Assembly (NCBI GenBank): GCA_035541855.1
Contig: DATKMM010000047.1
Coordinates: 1 to 23,827 of the forward strand
Length of the DNA stretch: 23,827 nucleotides
Reading direction: 5' to 3'
DNA from: JAJXYP01 sp035541855
GTDB taxonomy: Bacteria > Patescibacteriota > Minisyncoccia > UBA6257 > 2-01-FULL-56-20
This document shows, one piece after another, positions 7,637-12,768 of the stretch. Each line of letters opens with the position of its first letter. Within the stretch, counting starts at the first letter, position 1. Under the pieces are notes generated by a model, which saw nothing but the letters and a program-made list of their open reading frames with translations, did no database searches and was not told the DNA's origin. A program made the position numbers and the translations under genes.

Positions 7637-8170
7637 ATGCCCCCGCTCCACCACGCGCCCGATGAACATGAAAAACCGCCGACCAAAAAACAGGTCGTGG
7701 CGGGCTTTATCGTTTACCGCCGTACCAGCGACGGCATTAAGTTCCTGCTCCTCTACCGGCGCGGGAATTATTGGAATTTCCCCAAGGGGCATTTCGAACC
7801 CGGGGAGCGCAGCATCGACACCGCCCTCCGCGAGCTCGAGGAGGAGACCGGGATAAAAAAATCGGAACTGCGGATCGTCCCCAACTTCCGCACCTACGAA
7901 CGCTTTTATTTCAAGATCGGCAACCAGGGCATCTATGATACCGTCATTCTCTTTCTCGCCGAAACTCATAAGGCCGAAATAAGCATCATCCCGCGCGAAC
8001 ACAGCGGCTTCGGCTGGTTCCTCTACCACGACGCCCTGAACGTCATCGGCAAAAAATACGGCGACACGCGCAAGGTCCTGAAGCAGGCTTCCGATTTCCT
8101 CCAGCCGCGCCGCCGCCCGCCGGCGGCGCCGAACGCCCGGACGCACCGCCCCCAGCCGCACGCGAAATAA
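7637..8170 (+). CDS. NUDIX hydrolase
   Basis: Hydrolyses a nucleoside diphosphate linked to another group; the substrate is not known here. The 177-residue product contains a complete Nudix box at residues 51-73 (GHFEPGERSIDTALRELEEE followed by TGI) with the RELEEE metal-binding segment. The lead-in NYWNFPKGH resembles dinucleoside tetraphosphate (Ap4A) hydrolases, so a clean-up role on alarmones or capped nucleotides is a fair inference. The C-terminus is a Pro/Arg-rich tail (about 153-177) that looks disordered. The gene has its own -10 box just after polX and ends inside a perfect hairpin shared with rplT. Confidence 0.9.
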   Translation: MPPLHHAPDEHEKPPTKKQVVAGFIVYRRTSDGIKFLLLYRRGNYWNFPKGHFEPGERSIDTALRELEEETGIKKSELRIVPNFRTYERFYFKIGNQGIYDTVILFLAETHKAEISIIPREHSGFGWFLYHDALNVIGKKYGDTRKVLKQASDFLQPRRRPPAAPNARTHRPQPHAK

Positions 8171-8197
8171 AATCCCCGCGCGGCGGGGATTTTATTT
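8165..8197. terminator. Perfect bidirectional terminator between NUDIX gene and rplT
   Basis: A perfect 15-bp inverted repeat (8165-8179 and 8183-8197) with a three-base loop. The core is ATCCCCGC and it is flanked by A- and T-rich arms, giving a T-rich tail on both strands. It contains the TAA stops of both convergent genes (8168-8170 plus; 8194-8192 minus). Confidence 0.88.
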
Positions 8198-8536
8198 CAC
8201 CTTGGCGACCACCTGCCTGAAGACCTCCGGCTCGTGCTCGGCGAGGTCCGCCAGGACCTTCCGGTCAAGCTCGATCTTGTTCTTCTTTAACGCCGCGATG
8301 AAACGGCTGTAGTTCAGGCCCTCTTCGCGGACCGCCGCGCCGATCTTCACGGTCCACAGCGCCCGGAAGTTCCGCTTCTTCTCCTTGCGGCCGCGGAACG
8401 CATGCGTCCATGCGTGGAGCAGGGCCTCCTTCGCCGCGCGTTCCTTCGATTTGCGCGACCAGCGGAAACCCTTCGTATTTTTCAATACGTTGCGGCGGCG
8501 CTTGTTCGCGATGGTACCCCGTTTGACCCTCGGCAT
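8192..8536 (-). CDS. rplT: Large ribosomal subunit protein bL20
   Basis: bL20 binds 23S rRNA and is needed early in 50S assembly. In several bacteria it also represses its own operon by binding mRNA. The 114-residue product starts MPRVKRGTIANKRRRNVLKN and continues with KGFRWSRKSKERAAKEALLHA, WTVKIGAAVREEGLNYSRFI and ALKKNKIELDRKVLADLAE, matching the family over its full normal length. It is the last gene of infC-rpmI-rplT, five bases after rpmI. The stretch before the ATG (ATTATTAAAAAAC) has no Shine-Dalgarno sequence, so translation probably depends on coupling to rpmI. The stop codon lies in the shared terminator hairpin. Confidence 0.97.
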   Translation of the reverse strand: MPRVKRGTIANKRRRNVLKNTKGFRWSRKSKERAAKEALLHAWTHAFRGRKEKKRNFRALWTVKIGAAVREEGLNYSRFIAALKKNKIELDRKVLADLAEHEPEVFRQVVAKVK

Positions 8537-8541
8537 GTTTT

Positions 8542-8718
8542 TTAATAATTCGTTATCTTCTTCATGGACAAACCGAGCGACAGCGTCTTGCGCTTATTGC
8601 GGATGCCCTTCGCGTTCGCGCGGGTGCGAAAATGGTTCACCGCCATCGGGCGCCGCACGACCTTCCCGTTCTTCGTGATCCTGATCCGTTTCGTGATGCT
8701 CTTTGATGCCATAGCCAT
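8542..8718 (-). CDS. rpmI: Large ribosomal subunit protein bL35
   Basis: Small basic protein of the 50S subunit. From the ATG at 8718 it is 58 residues (MAMASKSITKRIRITKNGKV, then a basic VRRPMAVNHFRTRANAKGIR core and an RKTLSLGLSMKKI end), close to the usual 60-65. A second ATG two codons in (8712) is equally possible. A longer in-frame extension to 8811 passes through the hairpin element and a non-conserved sequence and is rejected. The gene lies between infC and rplT as in most bacteria. The long hairpin at 8758-8833 stands between infC and this gene, about 40 bases before its start, a likely point of control. Confidence 0.94.
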   Translation of the reverse strand: MAMASKSITKRIRITKNGKVVRRPMAVNHFRTRANAKGIRNKRKTLSLGLSMKKITNY

Positions 8719-8757
8719 GGTCCGCTCAATGGAAAACAGTATACGCCACCCCCCCGA

Positions 8758-8833
8758 AAATAGCAAACCAGAAGCTGCTTTGTGGTCATTCTTCAAGTTT
8801 AATGCCCCCAAAGCAGCTTCTGGCTTGCTATTT
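8758..8833 (-). repeat. Conserved-loop long hairpin, copy A
   Basis: Two 25-base arms (8758-8782 and 8809-8833) enclose a 26-base loop. In the minus-strand RNA 24 pairs are Watson-Crick and one is G.U; on the plus strand that pair is A.C, so the minus RNA is the folding form. The loop holds CATTAAACTTGAAGAATG, found again in copy B (10757-10832). Inside the loop, CATT can pair with AATG and GG with CC. The infC stop codon (8830-8828) lies in the 5' arm. The hairpin is followed by only four T, so termination would be weak; an attenuator, RNase III site or mobile-element role is equally possible. Confidence 0.85.
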
Positions 8834-9334
8834 CTTCGCGATCTGGACGCCCGGGCCGTTCCCGCCGAACTTCGGCTGGGTAAGCATTTTGTACTCCACC
8901 GGGATCAGCTTCAGGAACTCCTTCAGCTTCTCCATCGCCCAGTCCTTGTTCCGCTTCTCGCGTCCGCGCAGGCGCAGGTTGACCTCGACCGGATGGCCCT
9001 CGCCGAAGAACTTCTCCACCGCGCGCACCTTGATCATCAGATCGTTCTGCGCCGCCCGCGCCGTGATCTGCACATGCTTCATCCCCGCGCTCTTCTGCGC
9101 CAGCCGCTCTTTTTTCACGCGCTTTTCCTCCTCGTAGCGGAACTTGTCGTAGCTCATCAGGCGCGCCACCGGCGGCTTCGCGTTCGGCGATATCTCGATC
9201 AGGTCAACACTATCCTCCGGGCGCGCCAAAGCCAGCGCCTTTTCGCGCGGAAGCACGCCGAGGTTCTCGCCGGTCTCGCCGATGACGCGCAGCTCCGGCG
9301 CCGTTATTTGGCTGTTGATTCTGGGCTTCGGAAT
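8828..9334 (-). CDS. infC: Translation initiation factor IF-3, AUU start
   Basis: IF-3 binds the 30S subunit and checks start-codon pairing. The 168-residue product covers the N-domain (PRINSQITAPELRVIGETGE, then LGVLPREKALALA), the linker (ARLMSYDKFRYEEEKRVKKE) and the C-domain (KHVQITARAAQNDLMIKV, EVNLRLRGREK, GPGVQIAKK). No ATG, GTG or TTG lies at the expected place. The codon before PKPRINSQ is ATT (9334-9332), the rare start IF-3 uses in E. coli to regulate itself. A TACAAT box (9346-9341) ends six bases before it, so the mRNA may begin at the AUU itself. The long open frame upstream to 9886 lies antisense to the PH-domain gene and is rejected. First gene of infC-rpmI-rplT; its stop lies inside hairpin copy A. 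Confidence 0.95.
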   Translation of the reverse strand: MPKPRINSQITAPELRVIGETGENLGVLPREKALALARPEDSVDLIEISPNAKPPVARLMSYDKFRYEEEKRVKKERLAQKSAGMKHVQITARAAQNDLMIKVRAVEKFFGEGHPVEVNLRLRGREKRNKDWAMEKLKEFLKLIPVEYKMLTQPKFGGNGPGVQIAKK

Positions 9335-9340
9335 AGCTCT

Positions 9341-9350
9341 ATTGTATAAT
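9341..9350. promoter_or_regulatory. Overlapping divergent -10 boxes for infC and the PH-domain gene
   Basis: Plus: TATAAT at 9345-9350, eight bases before the ATG at 9359. Minus: TACAAT (9346-9341), six bases before the infC ATT at 9334. The two hexamers share two base pairs, so polymerase cannot occupy both at once. Confidence 0.6.
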
Positions 9351-9358
9351 GAAAACCA

Positions 9359-9928
9359 ATGGAAGAACAATACCGCACGCTCGGCCGGAAGACCCTGATG
9401 ATCTTCGTGCTCCAGCGCATCCAGGCGTCGTTCGTCCTCCTGCTCGTTTCCGTCGGCCTCTTCGTCATCCAGGCGCAAAGCTTCGTGGCGCAGGTCCCCA
9501 TCCCCCGGTTCCGGCAATACCTCCTCCTCGCCGCGTGGGGCTGCTTCCTGCTTTTCGCCATCTTCTTCCTGCTGTCCTTCTTCATCGCGTGGCTCATCTA
9601 CGTCAATTACAGATTCTGCCTCGGCGAGGATTCGCTGAAGATAAGGCGCGGCATCCTCAATAAAGAAGAGATCGCTATCCCCTACCGCCAGATCCAGGAC
9701 GTCGACATCGACCGCGACCTCTCCTTCCGCATGATAGGCGTCAGCCGCATCGTGATCCTCACCGCCGGCCACGAAGACGAAAAACCGAGCGTCGAATCCG
9801 GCGAATCCGAGGGCGTCCTTCCCGCGCTCGACAAAGACCTCGCCGAATGGATGCAAAGCGAACTTCTGAAGCGCGCCAATGTCCAAAAGGTCGTGGAAGA
9901 AACCAATAACAACCCCGCAAAAACATGA
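9359..9928 (+). CDS. Membrane protein with bacterial PH-like domain
   Basis: The 189-residue product has an N-terminal cytoplasmic stretch, two hydrophobic helices (about 23-40 and 55-81), then a soluble domain with LGEDSLKIRRGILNKEEIAI, the IPYRQIQDVDIDRD segment and FRMIGVSRIVILTAG. This is the pattern of the bacterial PH-domain (YdbS/YdbT, DUF304) family, membrane proteins of unknown molecular role. The C-terminal 50 residues are polar and charged. The ATG at 9359 lies eight bases after TATAAT. Its TGA stop overlaps the next ATG (ATGA), showing a translationally coupled two-gene operon. Confidence 0.75.
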   Translation: MEEQYRTLGRKTLMIFVLQRIQASFVLLLVSVGLFVIQAQSFVAQVPIPRFRQYLLLAAWGCFLLFAIFFLLSFFIAWLIYVNYRFCLGEDSLKIRRGILNKEEIAIPYRQIQDVDIDRDLSFRMIGVSRIVILTAGHEDEKPSVESGESEGVLPALDKDLAEWMQSELLKRANVQKVVEETNNNPAKT

Positions 9929-10350
9929 GATTTTTCATCGCATCCCCGTGGCGCAACCGGACCGCCGTCGAGCAGCTGACCGAAGAGCTCACCAAGCGCG
10001 GCTATGACGCCTACTCCTACCTCCAGAGCGGCGCGAACCTGTCCACCGGCATCTCCATCGAGGAGGAGCTCAAGACGTTCAGCAGCGCCATGGTGAACTG
10101 GGAAAACGACCAGAACATCAAGAAGATCTTCGATTCCGAGCTTGACGGCCTGAAGCAGAGCGACGCCGTCATCCTGCTCGAACCCGCCGGCCGTTCCTCC
10201 CTCCTCGAAGCCGGCATCGGCTACGGCATGGGCAAAGAGATCATCGTCATCGGCGTCGTCGAGCGGCCCGAGGTCTTCTACCTCATCGCCCAGCATTTCT
10301 ACCGGGACACGGACGAATTCCTGGGCTCGCTCCCTTCGGCGGCGAAATAA
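9925..10350 (+). CDS. Nucleoside 2-deoxyribosyltransferase-like protein
   Basis: The 141-residue product has the Rossmann-like layout of the nucleoside deoxyribosyltransferase/SLOG-TIR-like group: a first strand MRFFIASPW, a helix ending in a RGYDAY turn, then LKQSDAVILLEPAGRSSLLE and AGIGYGMGKEIIVIGV. Asp80 and Glu95 occupy the places of the conserved Asp of the D-x-V-I-L strand and the catalytic Glu in S-x-x-x-E-x-G. Family members cleave N-glycosidic bonds of nucleosides or related nucleotides. The actual substrate is unknown, and the protein could be a sensor rather than an enzyme. It overlaps the PH-domain gene by four bases (ATGA) and so is made together with it, possibly near the membrane. 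Confidence 0.65.
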   Translation: MRFFIASPWRNRTAVEQLTEELTKRGYDAYSYLQSGANLSTGISIEEELKTFSSAMVNWENDQNIKKIFDSELDGLKQSDAVILLEPAGRSSLLEAGIGYGMGKEIIVIGVVERPEVFYLIAQHFYRDTDEFLGSLPSAAK

Positions 10351-10382
10351 CCGGACAACCGTTCTCGCCGGCGGATCCCTTC

Positions 10383-10700
10383 CTATCCCCCTTCCTCCTC
10401 TTTTGGAAAATACGGCTTGATCTCGCCCGGAAACCTGCCGATCATCGTGATCAGCTTCCTTTGGATATCCGAAACGCGCGAGGTAGTGATACCCAAGGCA
10501 TCCGCCACCTCTCTCGGCGATTCGCCTTCCAGAAACAGCCTTCGGGCCACCTCCTGTTGGTTCTTCCCGTGAAAGTGACCGATGCGTTTCTCGATGAGCG
10601 CCCGCAATTCCTCCTTTTCAAAAAGTTCGTCCGGCGCCAATGCCGGGTCCATGGGTTCGTGTTCCCCGGGGCCGTATCCGGTCGGCAAAGATTCTTTCAT
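10383..10700 (-). CDS. Sigma-70 region 4-like DNA-binding protein
   Basis: The 105-residue product has an acidic, flexible N-terminus (PGEHEPMDPALAPDELFEKE) and a C-terminal helix-turn-helix: QQEVARRLFLEGESPREVAD followed by ALGITTSRVSDIQRKLI. This matches the -35-binding region 4 of sigma factors. No region 2 is present, so it is not a full sigma factor; a transcription regulator or small co-factor is more likely. The start is fixed at the second ATG (10700): the first ATG of the frame (10709) overlaps the TATAAT box itself, whereas 10700 lies seven bases after it. It converges on the gene ending at 10350. Confidence 0.7.
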   Translation of the reverse strand: MKESLPTGYGPGEHEPMDPALAPDELFEKEELRALIEKRIGHFHGKNQQEVARRLFLEGESPREVADALGITTSRVSDIQRKLITMIGRFPGEIKPYFPKEEEGG

Positions 10701-10707
10701 CGCTTTC

Positions 10708-10713
10708 ATTATA
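10708..10713 (-). promoter_or_regulatory. -10 box of the sigma-region-4 gene, deciding its start
   Basis: TATAAT on minus, directly followed by a G that makes a decoy ATG. The real ATG is at 10700, seven bases on. A clear leaderless arrangement. Confidence 0.65.
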
Positions 10714-10756
10714 CCAAAAACATAAATTGATATTATTGATCCACAAGGTTTTCAGA

Positions 10757-10832
10757 GCAACCAGAAGAAACCCGGTCTTCGGGGACATTAAACTTGAAGA
10801 ATGGCCACGAAGGCCGGGTTTCTTCTGGTTGC
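10757..10832 (+). repeat. Conserved-loop long hairpin, copy B
   Basis: Arms of 25 bases (10757-10781, 10808-10832) enclose a 26-base loop that matches copy A (8758-8833) at 24 of 26 positions. The stem has 24 Watson-Crick pairs and one U.G on the plus strand; on minus that pair is C.A, so the plus RNA is the folding form, the same sense as in copy A. The two loop differences (G4 to A, A23 to G) face each other in the inner fold. The stem shares AGCAA and CCAGAAG with copy A, then differs. It ends two bases from the tmRNA discriminator, in opposite sense to tmRNA. No T-run follows on either strand. Confidence 0.85.
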
Positions 10833-10834
10833 GG

Positions 10835-11146
10835 TGGAAGCGGGCGGAGTTGAACCGCCGTCCAGGGCGGATCATCCGAACATTCTACAAGCTTAGTTTA
10901 GGAGACGAATCTCGGAAACGGATCTGGTCCTGTTCTTGCCGCGGCTGCGGACCTTTCCCCGCGGTGCGCCTCATTATTACACCGGCGATCCTCTATGAGA
11001 TATCGAGGGCCGATGCCGGGCTAAGCGAAAGCGAAGCTCGGAGCTGCAACTTTGTCGTTGGCAGTTTAGGTTTTGGAAAGTTTTGCGAGGTATCCGGCTC
11101 GGCTTGCAATTCGGAGGACGCTGCCCTGTCGAAGCCCGGCGCTCCC
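10835..11146 (-). ncRNA. ssrA: Transfer-messenger RNA (tmRNA)
   Basis: tmRNA rescues stalled ribosomes and tags the unfinished protein. On minus, the 5' end GGGAGCG (11146-11140) pairs with CGCTTCC (10842-10836) and keeps the third-pair G.U that marks alanine acceptance. The 5' domain has GGGCTTCGACAGGG and the T arm is GGCGG-TTCAACT-CCGCC. The tag frame (11062-11021) reads GCC AAC GAC AAA ... TAG, giving ANDKVAAPSFAFA. The discriminator is A followed by CC then G, so CCA is not fully encoded. Pseudoknot regions lie on both sides of the tag frame. Length about 312, normal for a one-piece tmRNA. Its promoter is at 11161-11189. Confidence 0.96.
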
Positions 11147-11160
11147 TTATACCAACCCAT

Positions 11161-11189
11161 ATTATACTATAGAAATCTTCGCAATGCAA
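11161..11189 (-). promoter_or_regulatory. Promoter of ssrA
   Basis: On minus, TTGCAT (11189-11184), a 17-base spacer, and TATAAT (11166-11161). The mature tmRNA 5' end is 15 bases after the -10 box, leaving a short leader to be trimmed. Confidence 0.8.
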
Positions 11190-11200
11190 TACGCGGCAAT

Positions 11201-11243
11201 TTGCACCGGGAAAAATTTCTGATATCATGCTGATAGAGGAGGA
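11201..11243 (+). promoter_or_regulatory. Promoter and strong Shine-Dalgarno of the small Cys protein gene
   Basis: TTGCAC (11201-11206), a 16-base spacer, TATCAT (11223-11228), then GAGGAGGA (11236-11243) six bases before the GTG at 11250. This is one of the few genes here with a strong ribosome binding site, in contrast to the leaderless neighbours. Confidence 0.65.
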
Positions 11244-11249
11244 CTGACT

Positions 11250-11450
11250 GTGGCCGCGAACACCACGAGGACCGGGCTGTCGAAATTATCGCGGGAAAAG
11301 GTGCAGGCGGAACGTCAACCCTGTACGTGCGGAAAGTGCAAAACCTGCGTGGAGAATGCCCGGTGGGAGAAGATCTATAAACAAAGATTTGCGAGGCCGG
11401 ACTACTATACGCTCCGGATCCGTCACCGGTCACCACTTGACGACCTCTAA
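11250..11450 (+). CDS. Small Cys-motif protein (probable metal site)
   Basis: The 66-residue product has a basic N-terminus, then CTCGKCKTCVENARWEKIYK with four cysteines at 25, 27, 30 and 33 (CxCxxCxxC), and a tail FARPDYYTLRIRHRSPLDDL. The tight cysteine cluster could bind zinc or an iron-sulfur cluster. Similar small C-x-C-G-x-C proteins of unknown role occur across bacteria, so this is a conserved hypothetical. The GTG start at 11250 is supported by a strong Shine-Dalgarno and a promoter. An independent transcript ends at the terminator at 11457-11498. Confidence 0.7.
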   Translation: MAANTTRTGLSKLSREKVQAERQPCTCGKCKTCVENARWEKIYKQRFARPDYYTLRIRHRSPLDDL

Positions 11451-11456
11451 TAGAGA

Positions 11457-11498
11457 GAGCGCCCAGGCTTGTTTTGCCAAGCGGGGCGCTCATTTTTT
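11457..11498 (+). terminator. Intrinsic terminator after small Cys gene
   Basis: The stem GAGCGCCC/GGGCGCTC (11457-11464 and 11484-11491), with an inner CTTG/CAAG pairing, is followed by ATTTTTT. It overlaps the stop codon of the convergent gene at 11497, and may also slow minus transcription. Confidence 0.85.
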
Positions 11499-11808
11499 AT
11501 ACGCCACCTCCCGGTGCTCCTTTCGCACGCACGCGCATCCGTATGTCCGTGAAGCGCTCCATTCGCTCCTCCGCCCGGCGGCATACCGCCGCGAGCTCGG
11601 CGAACAGGCCTTCGAGCTCCGGATGCTGTTTCCGCGCCGCCAGCAATTTTGCGGCGCGTCCGAGCTTCTGCCCGGCATCCTGCAACCGGTTTTCCGGAGA
11701 AAGGTTCGGCTGCCTCCCCGCCATGAAAAGATCTCCCACGACCCATATGGCCGTGTTGATCTTTTTGGCAAGGTCCGCCGGACCCGTTTCCCCGCCGTTC
11801 GCGCTCAT
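11497..11808 (-). CDS. Conserved-looking small hypothetical protein
   Basis: The product from the ATG at 11808 is 103 residues, helical and amphipathic, with no signal or membrane segment: SANGGETGPADLAKKINTAI, VVGDLFMAGRQPNLSPENRL, then a long charged helix (AAKLLAARKQHPELEGLFAE and AVCRRAEERMERFTDIRMRV). The family is not recognised. The ATG at 11808 has a strong Shine-Dalgarno (AAAGGGGTG, six bases away), preferred to the frame's first ATG at 11832, which lies upstream of that site. A TATAAC box lies upstream at 11852-11847. It shares a divergent promoter region with the EEP-family gene and converges on the small Cys gene. A real gene is likely given these signals, but its function is unknown. 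Confidence 0.6.
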   Translation of the reverse strand: MSANGGETGPADLAKKINTAIWVVGDLFMAGRQPNLSPENRLQDAGQKLGRAAKLLAARKQHPELEGLFAELAAVCRRAEERMERFTDIRMRVRAKGAPGGGV

Positions 11809-11814
11809 CGGTAT

Positions 11815-11852
11815 CACCCCTTTCCGCCCCATGAAAAGGCTAACCCGTTATA
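11815..11852 (-). promoter_or_regulatory. -10 box and Shine-Dalgarno of the hypothetical gene at 11808
   Basis: TATAAC (11852-11847) on minus and AAAGGGGTG (11823-11815) six bases before the ATG at 11808. The Shine-Dalgarno decides the start. Confidence 0.55.
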
Positions 11853-11867
11853 CTGAAATATTCCTGT

Positions 11868-11873
11868 TATAAT
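11868..11873 (+). promoter_or_regulatory. -10 box of the EEP-family gene (leaderless)
   Basis: TATAAT ends six bases before the ATG at 11880. No Shine-Dalgarno sequence is seen. Confidence 0.6.
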
Positions 11874-11879
11874 TTCATT

Positions 11880-12575
11880 ATGAAGATCATCTTCCTGAAC
11901 GCATGGGGCGCCAAACTGCGCGAGCCGTTCACGCGATTCATCGAAGAACAGTCCGCTGACACGGACGTTTTTTGCTTCCAGGAAGCATACGACGGCATGC
12001 GCGCGCTTATGAAAGAGCTGCTGCCGGGCCACCGGGAGATCGCGGCATACAAATACGTCACCGACGACGATACTTTTCCCCAGGCAACCTATATCAGGCC
12101 GGGCGTTCCCCTGCTGGATTCGAAGGTCGTGTTCGACGGCGAACCCGGCATCGGGCTCGGCATCTATGCCAAGGTCCCCTCGGGCGACGGCCATCTGCAT
12201 ATCGGCAACTTCCACGGGATGTCCCGCCCGGTCGACAAGCTGGACGACCCCGCGCGCCTGCGGCAATCCGAACGACTGATCGATTTTTTCAAAGGGAAAC
12301 CGGGACCGAAGGTTATCGGCGGAGACTTCAACCTGCTTCCCGACACGAGGAGCGTGCTGATGTTCGGGGAAAACGGCTACCGCGACCTCATCAGGGAGTT
12401 CCACATCCCGACAACCCGGAACGAGATCGCCTGGGCGAAATTCCCGGACAGCAAACAATACTTTTCCGACTATGCGTTCATCAGCCCCGAGGTGAAATTG
12501 AAAAGCTTCTCCGTGCCGGATAGCGAGATCTCGGACCATCTGCCGCTCATACTTGAGATCGAAACAAAAGAATAA
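11880..12575 (+). CDS. Endonuclease/exonuclease/phosphatase (EEP) family protein
   Basis: Metal-dependent phosphodiesterase fold shared by exonuclease III, DNase I and sphingomyelinases. The 231 residues carry the family residues: Asn7 (FLNAWG), Glu35 (CFQEAY), His112 (NFHGMS), Asp149 and Asn151 (GGDFNLLPDT), Asp197 (YFSDYAFIS) and the C-terminal Ser-Asp219-His220 (ISDHLPL). There is no secretion signal, so it acts in the cytoplasm. Whether it cuts nucleic acid or another phosphodiester cannot be said. It has its own -10 box and a terminator directly after the stop, so it is a single-gene unit. Confidence 0.9.
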   Translation: MKIIFLNAWGAKLREPFTRFIEEQSADTDVFCFQEAYDGMRALMKELLPGHREIAAYKYVTDDDTFPQATYIRPGVPLLDSKVVFDGEPGIGLGIYAKVPSGDGHLHIGNFHGMSRPVDKLDDPARLRQSERLIDFFKGKPGPKVIGGDFNLLPDTRSVLMFGENGYRDLIREFHIPTTRNEIAWAKFPDSKQYFSDYAFISPEVKLKSFSVPDSEISDHLPLILEIETKE

Positions 12576-12605
12576 GGCGTCTTCCCAGGGGGACGACGCC
12601 TTTTT
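12576..12605 (+). terminator. Intrinsic terminator after EEP gene
   Basis: GGCGTC (12576-12581) pairs with GACGCC (12595-12600), extended inward by TCCC/GGGA, and is followed by TTTTT. It starts right after the TAA stop. Confidence 0.85.
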
Positions 12606-12768
12606 CGGAAAAGTTTGGGGCGATAATTGCTGTTTACAGCTTCATTTGCTCGGCACGAATGCTGAGCGGTAAAAGTAGTATTGAGCCCCTATGAAGAAGA
12701 TCTGATTTAATAATAGCAACCTGGTCAGGGCCGTCAACCCGAGTTATCCACAGGCAAAAACCAGGGTT
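12606..12768. other. Intergenic region with small hairpins and one DnaA-box-like site
   Basis: No credible gene. Two neat tandem hairpins are present: GCTGTTTACAGC (12629-12640) and GCTCGGC-acgaat-GCTGAGC (12648-12667, seven pairs with one G.T). A perfect DnaA-box consensus TTATCCACA lies at 12744-12752, but it is alone, so it is weak evidence for an origin. CCTGGT (12720-12725) and ACCAGG (12760-12765) could form a stem at the end of the ftsK operon. Confidence 0.35.

Noticed and set aside
8719..8811. N-terminal extension of bL35 to 8811
   Set aside because: It passes through hairpin copy A and has no resemblance to bL35; the normal length is reached from 8718.
9335..9886. Long upstream extension of the infC frame on minus
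   Set aside because: It is antisense to the PH-domain gene, passes through the infC promoter, and IF-3 is complete from the ATT at 9334.
10757..10832. Hairpin copy B as the tmRNA terminator
   Set aside because: In the tmRNA direction the stem has an A-C mismatch and no T-run follows; its better-paired strand is the opposite one.
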